NCBI GenBank assembly: GCA_034769895.1 | Contig: CM068367.1 | Location: forward strand, 124,347,927-124,411,926 | Reading direction: 5' to 3' | DNA: 64,000 nt | From: Magicicada septendecula | Taxonomy: Eukaryota; Arthropoda; Insecta; Hemiptera; Cicadidae | Part shown: one piece after another, positions 36,570 through 51,250 of the stretch | Layout: the number at the start of each line of letters is the position of its first letter | Position numbering within the stretch: position 1 is the stretch's first letter | Made by a program: the position numbers and the translations under genes | Notes under the pieces: model-generated | Told to the model about the DNA's origin: nothing | Database searches by the model: none | The model's input: only the letters and a program-made list of their open reading frames with translations

Positions 36570-36607
36570 AGCGAAACAATGACTGCTTCAGGTAATTCAT
36601 TTTTATT

Positions 36608-38915
36608 ACTTCCATGTTCCGTACGGAAATGGAAGTATGGTGATGGCAAAAAAAATCGTGTTCGATATTATTGCAAATTCTGATTGTACTACACTCAAAA
36701 CATGAAAAAATGTCAATCTTCGAAAAGTGTGTGTGTGTGTGTAGATTTTTTTCTATGGCAAACGATAACAGCCGCAAGGGGTAGTTTACCGGCCACGTTT
36801 TTTGTTTTATCAAGGGTATTTTGTATGGCAAACGATAACAGCCCCAAATTCAAACAAAATCATATAATATTTTGCATACAGCCCTGAATTGTACAGTTCT
36901 CAAGACCTATCGTTTTTGGTGAAGATCGGTTAAGGGAAAGGGGTACTTTACCTGCAACGGTTTTTTATCAAGGGTAATTTTTTTCTATGGTAAACGATAA
37001 CAGCCGCAAATTCAAACAGAATCAAATGATGTTTTGCATACAGCCCTGTATTGTAGAGTTCTCAATACCTATTGGTGTTGGTGAAGATTGGTTAAGGGAA
37101 AGGGGTAGTTTACCTGCAACGTTTTATGTTTTAAAATGGTATTTTCTATGGCAAACGATAAGAGCCGCAAATTCAAACAGAATCAACTACGTTTTAGCAT
37201 ACAGCCCTGTTTTGTTGAGTACTAAAAACCTATTGTTTTTGGTGAAGATCGGTTAAGGGAAAGGGGTAGTTTACCAGACACGTTTTTTTGTTTTATCAAG
37301 GGTATTTTATATGGCAAACGATAACAGCCGCAAAGTCAAACAGAATCATATAATATTTTGCATACAGCCCTGAAATGTAGAGTTCTCAAGACTTGTTGGT
37401 TTTGGTGAAGATCGGTTAAGGGAATAGGGTTGTTTACCAGCAACATTTTATGTTTTATCAAGAGAATTTTTTTTATGACAAACGATAACTGCCGTACATT
37501 AAAACAGAATCAACTACTCTTCTGCATACCTTTTTGAATTATACAGAATCAAGGTCTGTTGATTTTGTTGAAGATCGGTTAAGGGAAAGGGGTAGTTACC
37601 TGCAACGTTTTATGTTTTAACAAGGGTATTTTTTCTATGACGAACGATAACTGCCGTAAATTCAAAGAGAATCAACTAATGTTTTGCATACAGCCCTAAA
37701 TTGTAGAGTTCTCAAGACCTATTGATTTTGGTGAAGATCGGTTAATGGAATAGGGTAGTTTACCAGCAACGTTTTATGTTTTATCAAGGGTGTTTTCTAT
37801 GGCAAACGATAACAGCCGCAAATTCAAACAGAATCAAATAATTGTTTGTATACAGACCTTAATTGTAGAGTACCCAAGACTTGTCGTTTTTGGTGAATAT
37901 CGGTTAAGGGAAAGGGGTAGTTTACCTGCAACGGTTTTTTATCAAGGGTAATTTTTTTCTATAGTAAACTATAACAGCCGCAAATTCAAACAGAAAATCA
38001 AATGATGTTTTGCATACTGCCCTGATTTGTAGAGTACTCACGACCTATGTTTTTGGTGAAGATCGGTTAAGGGAAAGGGGTAGTTTATCACCTAAGTTTT
38101 GTTTTAAAAAGGGTAATTTTTCTTATGACGAACTATAACTGCCGAAAATTCAAAGAGAATCAAATAAGTTTTTGCACACTTGCCTGATTTCTAGAGAACT
38201 CAAGGTTTGTTGATTTTGGTGAAGATCGGTTAAGGGAAAGGGGTAGTTTACCGGCAACATTTTAAGTTGTAACAAGAGAAATGTTTCCATGACGAACGAT
38301 AACTGCCGCACATTCAAACAGAATCAAATATTTTTTTGCATGCATCCCTGAATTGTAGAGGACTGAAGGTCTATTGATTTTGGAGAAGATCGGTTAAGAG
38401 AAAGGGGTAGTTTACCAGAAACATTTTATGATTTAACAAGAGTAAAGTACTTAATTTTTATAAATAAAGTATCCTGATAAGAAGCCTCATAATAATCCAC
38501 TGTAGAAACGTAGATGAAATATCTATAAATGAAGAGATTAGGTGAACGGGGTGGGGGTAATTTTCTATTACTAAAAATTATAGTTGAACGGGGAGAGGAG
38601 AATTTTTTATACGTGTACTACGTTATCGGCTACAAAGAAGTAGTTTTTTGTTAAAATTGCTTCCCGGGCTGTTTAGCCGTAGTCCAATGTTTTCTGTAAA
38701 ACCAGACTTTTCGGCAGTGCCATCGACTGCCATCATCAGTGAAAATCGAGTGCTAAAACGTGAGGTGGTATACGTTAGTGACCACAGTACTGTGGTTAAT
38801 GCTGAAGCAATAAGTAGAAAGACGTAGTTTCTATGGAAATATTTCATTTCGAATATGATTTTAAATATAAATCTTAGTACATGGAAGTCATGTATGGTTC
38901 TCCATACCGATTTTT
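36608..38915 (+). mobile_element. HINE-like element, complete, tail B, variant palindrome
   Basis: B-type 5' end. The palindrome centre reads TTCCGTACGGAA instead of TTCCTTAAGGAA, so pairing is kept. The leader is followed by a short GT tract and a deleted first unit. Diverged units and tail B (38430-38915) closely match the tail at 34930-35412. Confidence 0.75.
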
Positions 38916-39739
38916 ACTTCCATGTTCCTTAAGGAAATGGAAGTATGGTGATGGCAAAAAAAAATCGTGTTCGAGATTATTGCAGAATATGATTGTACTA
39001 CACTCAAAACATGAAAAAAAGTCATTTTTCGAAAAGTGTCTGTGTGTGTGTCTGTCTGTGTGTGTGTCTGTGTGTCTGTAGATTTTTTTATATGGCGAAC
39101 GATAACATCCGCAAATTCAAACAGAATCAAATAATTTTTTGCATACAGCCATGATTTGAAGAGTACTCGCGACCTATTGTTTTTGGTGAAGATCGATTGA
39201 GGGAAAGGGGTAGTTTACCTGCAACGGTTTTTTTTTATCAAGGGTAATTTTGTTTGTTTGGCAAACGATAACAGCCGCAAATTCAAACAGAATCAAATAA
39301 TGTTTCGTATACAGCCCTGGATTGTAGGGTTCTCAAGATCTGTTGATTTTGGTAAAGATAGGTTAAGGGAAAGGGGTAGTTTACCAGCAACGTTTTATGT
39401 TTTAACAAGGGTATTTTCTATGGCAAAAGATAACAGCCGCAAATTCAAACATAATCAAATACGTTTTTGCATACAGCCCTGATTTCTTGTGTACTAAAGA
39501 CCTATTGTTTTTGGTGAAGATCGTTTAAGGGAAAGGGGTAGTTTACCCGCCACGTTTTTTGTTTTATCAAGGGTATTTTGTATGGCAAACGATAACAGCC
39601 GCAAATTCAAACAAAATCATATAATATTTTGCATACAGCTCTGAATTGCAGAGTTATCCAGACCTATCGTTTTTGGTGAAGATCGGTTAAGGGAAAGGGG
39701 TAGTTTACCTGCAACAGTTTTTTATCAAGGGTAATTTTT
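38916..39739 (+). mobile_element. HINE-like element lacking tail
   Basis: B-type palindrome and leader with a GT/GTCT tract, about four units, then an abrupt junction at GGGTAATTTTT with the next palindrome. Confidence 0.7.
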
Positions 39740-42075
39740 ACTTCCATATTCCTTAAGGAATATATGGTGTTGGCAAAAAAAATCGTGTTCGAGATTATTG
39801 CAGATTCTGATTGTACTACACTCAAAACATGAAAAAAAGTCGTTTTGCAAAAAGTGTCTGTGTGTGTGTCTGTGTGTCTGTCTGTAGATTTTTTTTCTAT
39901 GGCAAACGATAACTGCCGCAAATTCAAACAGAATCAAATAATTTTTTGCAAACAGCCCGGTTTTGCAGAGTTCTCGCGACCTATTGTTTTTGGTGAAGAT
40001 CGGTTGAGGGAAAGGGGTAGTTTACCTGCAACGGTTTTTTTTTAGCAAGGGTAATTTTGTTTGTTTGGCAAACGATAACAGCCGCAAATTCAAACAGAAT
40101 CAAATAATGTTCGCATACAGCCCTGAATTGTAGAGTTCTCAAGACCTATTGTTTTTGGTGAAGATCGGTTAAGGGAAAGGGGTAGTTTACCGGTAACGTT
40201 TTATGTTTTAACAAGGGTATTTTTATGTTTTAACAAGGGTATTTCCTATGGCAAACGATAACAGCCGCAAATTCAAACAGAATGAAAAGATTATTTGCAT
40301 ACAGCCCTAAATTGTAGAGTTCTCAAGACCTTTTGTTTTTGGTGAAGATCGGTTAAGGGAAAGGGGTAGTTTACCTACAACGTTTTTTTAACAAGGGTAT
40401 TTTCTATGGCAAACGATAACAGCCGCAAATTCAAACAGAATCAAATAATTTTCTGCATACAGCCCTGATTTGTAGAGTACTCAAGACCTATTATTTTTGG
40501 TGAAGATCGGTTGAGGGGAAGGGGTAGTTTACCAGCAACGTTTTTTATCATGCGTATTTTCTATGGCAAACGACAACTGCCGCAAATTCAAACAGAATCA
40601 AATAATTTTTTGCATACAGCCCTGATTTGTAGAGTACTCGCGACCTATTGTTCTTGGTGAAGATCGGTTGAGGGGAAGGGGTAGTTTACCTGCAACGGTT
40701 TTTTTTATCAAGGGAAATTTTTTTTTTTTTGGCAAACGATAACAGCCGCAAATTCAAACAGAATCAAACAATGTTTCGTATACAGCCCTGAATTGTAGAT
40801 TTCTCAAGACCTATTGTTTTTGGTGAAGATCGGATGAGGGAAAGGGGTAGTTTACCTGCAACGTTTTTTTAACAAGGGTATTTTCTATGGCAAACGATAA
40901 CAGCCGCAAATTCAAACAGAATCAAATAATGTTTCCCATACAGCCCTGAATTGTAGAGTTCTCAAGATCTGTTAATTTTGGTGAAGATCGGTTAAGGGAA
41001 AGGGGTAGTTTACCTGTAACGTTTTATGTTTTAACAAGGGTATTTCCTATGGCAAACGATAACAGCCGCAAATTCAAACAGAATCAAAAGATTATTTGCA
41101 TACAGCCCTAAATTGTAGAGTTCTCAAGACCTATTTTTTTTGGTGAAGTTCGGTTGAGGGAAAGGGGTAGTTTACCTGCAACGTTTTTTTAACAAGGGTA
41201 TTTTCTATGGCAAACGATAACAGCCGCAAATTCAAACAGAATCAAATAATGTTTTGCATACAGCCCTGATTTGTAGAGTACTCAAGACCTATTGTTTTTG
41301 GTGAAGATCGGTTAAGGGAAAGGGGTAGTTTACCTGTAACGTTTTATGTTTTAACAAGGGTATTTCCTATGGCAAACGGTAACAGCCGTAAATTCAAACA
41401 GAATCAAAAGATTATTTGCATACAGCCCTAAGTTGTAGAGTTCTCAAGAACTATTGTTTTTGGTGAAGATCGGTTGAGGGAAAGGGGTAGTTTACCTGCA
41501 ACGTTTTTTTAACAAGGGTATTTTCTATGGCAAACGATAACAGCCGCAAATTCAAACAGAATCAAATAATGTTTTGCATACAGTCCTGATTTGTAGAGTA
41601 CTCAAGACCTATTGTTTTTGGTAAAGATCGGTTAAGGGGAAGGGGTAGTTTACCGGCAACGTTTTTTTATCAAGCGTATTTTCTATGGCAAACGATAACA
41701 GCCGCAAATTCAAACATTATCAAATAATTTTTTGCATACGTCCCTGAATTGTAGAGGTCTCAATGACTTCCGATTTTGGTGATGATCGGTTCAGGGGAAG
41801 GGGTAGTTTACCTGCAACCTTTTACGTTTTAACAAGAGTAAAGTACTTGAAAATTTATTTATACTTTTTGAAACAATGGTAATTGTTAAAAATAAAATAA
41901 TTTTGTTGCCAGGCAATAAAATTATAATTTTTTCATTTTAATGTAATATAATATTTTTCATTTAATACAGCAATAAAAAGGCAGGTAAGACACAGCCTGG
42001 CTGTTTGGCTGAAAATGATTTTAAATATAAATCTTAGAATATGGAAGTCATGTATGGTTCTCCATACCGATATTT
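39740..42075 (+). mobile_element. HINE-like element, complete, tail A, damaged palindrome
   Basis: The right arm of the palindrome is lost (AAGGAATATATGGTG). The rest of the leader, GTCT tract and a long unit run are present. Tail A with hairpin near 42052. One unit at about 40200-40245 contains a local ~30-bp duplication. Confidence 0.7.
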
Positions 42076-42570
42076 ACTTCCATATTACTTAAGGAATGGA
42101 AGTATGGTGATGGCAAAAAAAATCGTGTTCGAAATTATTGCAGATTCTGATTCTACTACACTCAAAACATGAAAAAAAGTCGTTTTCCGAAAAGTGTCTG
42201 TGTGTCTGTCTGTCTGTCTGTCTGTGTGTCTGTAGATTTTTTTTCTATGGCAAACGATAACTGCCGCAAATTCAAACAGAATCAAATAATTTTTTGCATG
42301 CAGTCCTGATTTGCAGAGTACTCGCGACCTATTGTTTTTGGTGAAGATCGGTTGAGGGAAAGGGGTAGTTTACCGGCAACGGTTTTTTTTTAGCAAGGGT
42401 AATTTTGTTTGTTTGGCAAACGATAACAGCCGCAAATTCAAACAGAATCAAATAATGTTTCGCATGCAGCCCTGAATTGTAGAGTTCTCACGATCTGTTG
42501 ATTTTGGTGAAGATCGGTAAAGGGAAAGGGGTAGTTTACCTGTAACGTTTTATGTTTTAACAAGGGTATT
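42076..42570 (+). mobile_element. HINE-like element lacking tail
   Basis: Short copy of about two units, ending at AACAAGGGTATT where the next palindrome starts. One palindrome substitution (TTACTTAAGG). Confidence 0.7.
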
Positions 42571-42697
42571 ACTTCCATATTCCTTAAGGAATGGAAGTAT
42601 GGTGATGGCAAAAAAAATCGTGTTCGAGATTATTGCAGATTCTGATTCTACTACACTCAAAACATGAAAAAAAGTCGTTTTCCGAAAAGTGTCTGTG

Positions 42698-42732
<35 letters not shown>

Positions 42733-44119
42733 GTGTCTGTGTGTCTGTAGATTTTTTTTCTATGGCAAACGATAACTGCCGCAAATTCAAACAGAATCAA
42801 ATAATTTTTTGCATACAGCCCGGTTTTGCAGAGTTCTCGCGACCTATTGTTTTTGGTGAAGATCGGTTGAGGGAAAGGGGTAGTTTACCTGCAACGGTTT
42901 TTTTTTAGCAAGGGAAATTTTGTTTGTTTGGCAAACGATAACAGCCGCAAATTCAAACAGAATCAAATAATGTTTCGCATACAGCCCTGAATTGTAGAGT
43001 TCTCAAGACCTATTGTTTTTGGTGAAGATCGGTTAAGGGATAGGGGTAGTTTACCTGTAACGTTTTATGTTTTAACAAGGGTATTTCCTATGGCAAACGA
43101 TAACAGCCGCAAATTCAAACAGAATGAAAAGATTATTTGCATACAGCCCTAAATTGTAGAGTTCTCAAGACCTTTTGTTTTTGGTGAAGATCGGTTAAGG
43201 GAAAGGGGTAGTTTACCTACAACGTTTTTTTAACAAGGGTATTTTCTATGGCAAACGACAACTGCCGCAAATTCAAACAGAATCAAATAATTTTTTGCAT
43301 ACAGCCCTGATTTGTAGAGTACTCGCGACCTATTGTTTTTGGTGAAGATCGGTTGAGGGGAAGGGGTAGTTTACCTGCAACGGTTTTTTTTATCAAGGGA
43401 AATTTTTTTTTTTTGGCAAACGATAACAGCCGCAAATTCAAACAGAATCAAATAATGTTTCGCATACAGCCCTGAATTGTAGATTTCTCAAGACCTATTG
43501 TTTTTGGTGAAGATCGGTTGAGGGAAAGGGGTAGTTTACCTGCAACGTTTTTTTAACAAGGGTATTTTCTATGGCAAACGATAACAGCCGCAAATTCAAA
43601 CAGAATCAAATAATGTTTTGCATACTGCCCTGATTTGTAGAGTACTCAAGACCTATTGTTTTTGGTGAATATCGGTTAAGGGGAAGGGGTAGTTTACCAG
43701 CAACGTTTTTTTATCAAGCGTATTTTCTATGGCAAACGATAACAGCCGCAAATTCAAACAGAATGAAATAATTTTTTGCATACGTCCCTGAATTGTAGAG
43801 GTCTCAATGACTTTCGATTTTGGTGAAGATCGGTTAAGGGGAAGGGGTAGTTTACCAGCAACCTTTTACGTTTTAACAAGAGTAAAGTACTTGAAAATTT
43901 ATTTAAACTTTTTGAAACAATGGTAATTGTTAAAAATAAAATAATTTTGTTGCCAGGCAATAAAATTATAATTTTTTCATTTTAATGTAATATAATATTT
44001 TTCATTTAATACAGCAATAAAAAGGCAGGTAAGACACAGCCTGGTTGTTTGGCTGAAAATGATTTTAAATATAATTCTTAGAATATGGAAGTCATGTATG
44101 GTTCTCCATACCGATATTT
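42571..44119 (+). mobile_element. HINE-like element, complete, tail A
   Basis: A-type 5' end, GTCT tract, units and tail A with the hairpin near 44094. Unit sequence resumes directly after it. Confidence 0.75.
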
Positions 44120-45150
44120 TCTTATGGCAAACGATAACAGCCGCAAATTCAAACAGAATCAAAAGATTATTTGCATACAGCCCTAAATTGTAGAGTTCTC
44201 AAGACCTGTTGTTTTTGGTGAAGTCCAGTTGAGGGAAAGGGGTAGTTTACCTGCAACGTTTTTTTAACAAGGGTATTTTCTATGGCAAACGATAACAGCC
44301 GCAAATTCAAACAGAATCAAACAATGTTTTGCATACAGCACTGATTTGTAGAGTTCTCAAGATCTGTTGATTTTGGTGAAGATCGGTTAAGGGAAAGGGG
44401 TAGTTTACCTGTAACGTTTTATGTTTTATCAAAGGTATTTCCTATGGCAAACGATAACAGCCGCAAATTCAAACAGAATCAAAAGATTATTTGCATACAG
44501 CCCTAAATTGTAGAGTTCTCAAGACCTATTGTTTTTAGTGAAGATCGGTTGAGGGAAAGGGGTAGTTTACCTGCAACGTTTTTTTAACAAGGGTATTTTC
44601 TATGGCAAACGATAACAGCCGCAAATTCAAACAGAATCAAATAATGTTCTGCATACAGCCCTGATTTGTAGAGTACTCAAGACCTGTTGTTTTTGGTGAA
44701 GATCGGTAAAGGAGAAGGGGTAGTTTACCTGCAACGTTTTTTTATCAAGCGTATTTTCTATGGCAAACGATAACAGCCGCAAATTCAAACAGAATCAAAT
44801 AATTTTTTGCATACATCCCTGAATTGTAGAGGTCTCAATGATTTCCGATTTTGGTGAAGATCGGTTAAGGGGAAGGGGTAGTTTACCTGCAACCTTTTAC
44901 GTTTTAACAAGAGTAAAGTACTTGAAAATTTATTTAAACTTTTTGAAACAATGGTAATTGTTAAAAATAAAATAATTTTGTTGCCAGGCAATAAAATTAT
45001 AATTTTTTCATTTTAATGTAATATAATATTTTTCATTTAATACAGCAATAAAAAGGCAGGTAAGACACAGCCTGGCTGTTTGGCTGAAAATGATTTTAAA
45101 TATAAATCTTAGAATATGGAAGTCATGTATAGTTCTCCATACCGATATTT
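44120..45150 (+). mobile_element. Headless HINE-like segment, tail A with mutated hairpin
   Basis: Units without palindrome or leader, followed by tail A. The terminal hairpin has one arm changed (GTATAG for GTATGG). Confidence 0.7.
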
Positions 45151-46108
45151 TATATGACAACGATAACTGCCGTAAATTCAAACAGAATCAACTAGGTTTT
45201 TGCATACCTTTTTGAACTAAAGAGAACTCAAGGTCTGTTGATTTTGTTGAAGATTGGTTAAGGGAAGGGGTAGTTTATCAGCAACGTTTATGTTTTAAAA
45301 ATGGTAATTTTTTTATGACGAACGATAACTGCCGAAAATTCAATGAGAATCAAATAATTTTTTGCACCCCCTGAGTTGCAGAGAGCTCAAGGTCTATTGA
45401 TTTTCGTGAAGATCAGTTAAGGGAAAAGGGTAGTTTACCTGCAACATTTTATGTTGTAACAAGGGAAATGTTTCCATGACGAACGATAACTGCCGCAGAT
45501 TCAAACAGAATCAAATATTTTTTTGCATGCTTCCCTGAATTGTAGAGGACGGAAGGTTGTTGATTTTGGAGAAGATCGGTTAAGAGAAAGGGGTAGTTTA
45601 CCTGAAACATTTTATGATTTATCAAGAGTAAAGTACTTAATTTTTGTAAATAATTTACCCTGATAAGAAGCTTATAGTAATCCACTGTAGAAACGTCGAT
45701 GAATTGTCTGTAAATGAAGAGGTATGGTGAACGGGGTGGGGGTAATTTTCTATTATTAAAAATTAAAGTTGAAGTTGGAGGGGAGAATTTTTTATATGTG
45801 TACTACATTATCGGCAACAAAGAAGTAGTTTTTTGTTAAAATTGCTTCCTGGGCTCTTTAGCCGTAGTCCAATGTTTTCTGCAAAACCAGACTTTTCGGC
45901 AGTGCTATCGACTGCCATCATCGGTGAAAATCGAGTGCGAAAACGTGAGGTGGTATACATTAGTGACCACAGTACTGTGGTTAATGCTGAAGCAATAAGT
46001 AGAAAGACGTAGTTTCTATGGAAATATTTCATTTCAAATACGATTTTAAATATAAATCTTAGAACATGGAAGTCATGTATGGTTCTCCATACCGATATTT
46101 TACTTTTT
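45151..46108 (+). mobile_element. Headless HINE-like segment, tail B
   Basis: Diverged, tail-proximal units and a full tail B (about 45620-46100), then a short TACTTTTT spacer before the next palindrome. Confidence 0.7.
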
Positions 46109-47691
<1,583 letters not shown>

Positions 47692-47999
47692 TATATGTGT
47701 ACTACGTTATCGGCATCAAAGTAGTAGTTTGTTGTTAAAATTCCTTCCCGGGCTGTTTGGCCGTAGCGCAATGTTTTCTGCAAAACCAGACGTTTCGGCA
47801 GTGCCGTCGACTGCCATCATCAGTGAAAATCGAGTGCGATAACGTGTGGTGGTATACATTAGTGACCACAGTACTGTGGTTAAGTCTGAAGCAATAAGTG
47901 GAAAGATGTAGTTTCAATGGAAACATTTCATTTCGTAAATGATTTTAAATATAAATCTTAGAACATGGAAGTCATTTATGGTTCTCCATACCGATATTT
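47692..47999 (+). mobile_element. Solo tail B, right terminus of block 3
   Basis: Only the 3' part of tail B is present, starting at ATGTGTACTACGTTATCGGC. It ends with a hairpin damaged by one substitution (CATTTATGG for CATGTATGG). Confidence 0.7.
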
Positions 48000-48379
48000 C
48001 CTTCTTGTTTTACAATGTTATTTTAGCTGAAAACGAGATAGTACATTGGTCTATACTATACTAGAGACAACTCTAGTGACAGGTACAACAATAAACTCAG
48101 TAAATATACACGTTCAAGTTGTTGTATGAGCTGTTGATCGTAAAGTACAACTATCTAAATATAAAACTGTATCGGGTTATGGAACCACGGACAGTTAAAT
48201 CTGTTGACTTTCATGCTGTATTCGCTAAATGCAATTAACCAGGGACTCAGCAGCCGAACCCCAAACACACTCACAGGCCCTGGTTCCTGGTTTCCATCAT
48301 TGCCTGTCATTTGCAATCAACTGAACTTAAGTTTCTTACAGCCATACCCATTTACGAGGATCAATTGAAAAGTTCGTGG
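48000..48379. other. Flanking DNA, no gene recognised
   Basis: Contains an inverted pair AACCAGGG / CCCTGGTT around 48238-48290. The right part (GGCCCTGGTTCCTGGTTTCC) resembles a piece of the 94-bp inverted repeat. No coding signal. Confidence 0.4.
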
Positions 48380-49090
48380 TGCGACATCTATAACTTAGCG
48401 GTAGAACTAAAATTCTCGTAAGTTACAAGATTTATATTTCGTGTAAACACGTGTTAGTTTACAAATCTATCTATCAAATTCTTCATTGTTTACCAGCTGT
48501 TCGAAATCTACGCGTGTTTTGAAAAATGGACAAAATCGACCTCGTGCTGTACTTGAATTCTCGGTTAAAACACTCTGACGCCAATGGAAATTCCCAACGA
48601 ATGGTTAATGTGTTAGGAAACGCTCTGCCTTTAAAAACAGTAGTTTGTAAGTGGTATCTGAGTTTGAAACGTGATCGTACGAGCACTCAAGATGACCCCG
48701 GCAGTGGTCGCCCAGTTTGCAACTCCAGGTCGCATTAAAAAAATTCATACACGGAAGCGTGCACATCGTGTAAGTGTGTAAGTGTTACTTATCCCTTCCA
48801 GGCATGCCAGATAAGACCGCTATATTACTTTTTCCCAGTACGTAATGGTAAGAAAGGATGACCGAGCCTTGACCTTGACTCGATTCCGTCACAGCAGCAC
48901 AGCCGTTGTGATTGTGAGTGGCAAACGAAATAACGTGCCGGACCGCGCCACACGGCAAGAATTTATTAATAAAGAGGAAAAGAAAGATAAACTCATAATA
49001 GGCCTTCAGAACAGTAAACTATCCCAGGCCGCCAAAGTTACATTACATACACCCAACAAAACGACGTTCAACGTAAACGTTTAATGAACA
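48380..49090 (+). pseudogene. Mariner transposase N-terminal relic
   Basis: An open frame at 48526-48738 carries the C-terminal half of the mariner DNA-binding region (KTVVCKWYLSLKRDRTS followed by DDPGSGRP), the conserved helix-turn-helix and linker region of SETMAR-like transposases. The catalytic DDD core is absent. Downstream sequence to 49084 has an open frame without recognisable homology. Internally deleted or chimeric fossil. Confidence 0.65.
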
Positions 49091-49174
49091 TTTGCAAAGT
49101 AAATGTTCAGTTTTCAAATAAATCTTGCACATGTATTGTCCATCCACGCATAATCATTTATTATTTTCGTTACA

Positions 49175-49207
<33 letters not shown>

Positions 49208-49212
49208 CGCCA
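49175..49212. repeat. TG then CG dinucleotide repeat
   Basis: A GT run passes directly into GCGCGCGCGC, an alternating purine-pyrimidine tract with Z-DNA-forming character. Confidence 0.8.
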
Positions 49213-49355
49213 CAAACAGAGGAGAGGAGATGGATATAAACACCTATAGATCCGGGAATATGTTTATAACAGGTATTCGGAAACACTTGTTGATTTATTC
49301 ATTTCGAACAAATAATAGATAATAATAAAATATTAACTATTAGTAAAAGTAAATA

Positions 49356-49520
49356 CCACTGAACTGTGGTTAAGGCTGACTACGAAACCTTTGTCAGTGT
49401 TTTGCAGCCTTCTGCACTGAAGATGGCCGTCGAAAGCACGGCCGAAACGTTTGCCCCAAACATCCTTGGACCACGGCCTTACTTCCTGGTAAGCAAAGTT
49501 CTTATAGCATTGAAGCCGGC
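49356..49520 (+). repeat. Diverged repeat related to the complement of tail B
   Basis: CTGAAGA (49417-49423), hairpin GGCCGT/ACGGCC (49425-49443) and GAAACGT, then ATCCTTGGACCACGGC, match the reverse complement of tail B (CTGATGA, GGCAGT/ACTGCC, GAAAAGT, CATTGGACTACGGC). A near-palindrome CCACTGAACTGTGG lies about 50 bp upstream, where tail B has CCACAGTACTGTGG. It shares an origin with tail B but is not part of the array. Confidence 0.65.
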
Positions 49521-49842
49521 CGTGAAAGCCTCAGAGAGAATTAGTGAAATCTTTGTTACGTTCAGTTGTATTTTCTATAGGCCTAATAGGGGCGATATGA
49601 ACAAATCGGCTACGTAGTTAATCAGAGTATGATTGGAGCCGTGTATCCAACTGTTACAATACGGATTACGTTATCGGACACCTTATGCGTACGTCAAATA
49701 TATACAGATAACAACGGTGTTTCTATTGACACAGAAATAAGTGCATTTCATTCTCTCTTTATCCACATACATTTTCTCTTTTAATATGAAATTACGTATT
49801 AATTATTTACGGTCCTAACTAAATATTATAGCATGATTCAAT

Positions 49843-49890
49843 GAAGAAGAAGAAGAAGAAGAAGAAGAAGAAGAAGAAGAAGAAGAAGAA
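49843..49890 (+). repeat. (GAA)16 microsatellite
   Basis: Sixteen uninterrupted GAA triplets, followed by a TTATTATTG/TTG-rich stretch. Possibly a decayed retroposon tail. Confidence 0.9.
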
Positions 49891-50998
49891 AATTATTTTA
49901 TTATTATTGTTGTTGTTGTGCTGTTGTCGTTGTTGTTACTATTACCATCATCGTCATCATTATTGTTTCGTACATTTATGTATTAGACAATAATATTATT
50001 ATTAAAAATACATAATTTTACAATATAAGCCTAATTAACACTAAAATAAATGTTTTTACAATAAAAATTATATTATTTGACGCATAGCAGTGCACTCAGC
50101 TTCGCTGGAAAATATATAATTTTTATACTTGCAAAGGAAAATGATTATTATTCTCGTGATAATTATAATTATTACTCTCGTTTTCGTTCCAAGAAAACGA
50201 AAAAAAACATGGACGAGTGGACTATTGGATGCAGAGCTTATACTTTGTACTTTATATGTTAAACAAAGGCACAAAAATTGCGATGATATAGACGAGTGAA
50301 TTGGGGCACTTTAGAAAACAGGAAAAACCCATTTAAAGAAAGATAATAAAGTGAAGGCAGACGGAAGTAGATCAAGAAGACGACGAAACGTTAAGATGCT
50401 GTGATCAGACGATTAAAGATTCAAAACGTTTGTGAACAATACGGTGAAGAGAAAAAATGAATGATAGAAGGGAACACCCGAAGATAGCGTAGTAGCGTTA
50501 AAACAAAATGTGTAAAAATAAAGGTAATGAATGAATTAATTAAATATGAATTAATAAAAGTGGGTGGGAAATGGCTTACCAATGTCGCCATAAGTTAAAT
50601 TGGTCAATATAGGAGGCTCAATTTCCAGTTCGTGTGCATGCGTACACGCTATATATATTATTTGTTTCTGATAAAACTTTTCGTATGAAAGTATTTATAT
50701 TTCTTTTTTTATTTATTCTCTTTACTTATGTAGAAATTCGAAACTATTGGCTATTGGTTATAAGTTAATTTTAAACTAACATAATAACGAATACTAAACA
50801 AACTAAAGATTTTCATTGTAAACACTTATTTGAATTACTTTTGTAATGAATAATAAAATGTCATTGGAATATACAATATACAATGTATCAACAGAGAAAA
50901 TAAATAATTACGTCCATAAGAAAAGTTTCATAATAAAATAAAGAATTTATATATGTGCAAAAAACTGTCAAATAATTACGCAATATACGGTGAACAAT
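49891..50998. other. AT-rich spacer
   Basis: TTG/ATT-rich low-complexity DNA and scattered short frames. Nothing recognised. Confidence 0.4.
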
Positions 50999-51250
50999 TT
51001 TGGGTGGGCCCAAAAGTAACGAGAATTTTTCTCTGCCAGTTGGTAGAACGCTAGTTCCGACTTCTCCCGCTAGGTGCCTTCACTAGACACCATTTTGTAT
51101 CAGTTGCCCTAGCGCCACTGTTGTGGAAATATTAGCGTGGTCAGTGTGACTATTTTTTGTAAGCACTGTTTCACTTTTTCGGCGATTTGTCAATGGCAGA
51201 CATTAAATACCAACGTGCTGACATCAGGTTCTGTTTTCTGTTAGGAAATA
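50999..51250 (+). mobile_element. Mariner/IS630 5' end fragment
   Basis: Starts with a terminal-repeat-like GGGTGGGCCCAAAAGTAACG, typical of insect mariner ends. An untranslated leader of ~180 bp follows, then an ATG with a short frame (QRADIRFCFLLGK) like the N-terminus of mariner transposases. Homology stops after about 20 codons. No right end seen. Confidence 0.65.
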
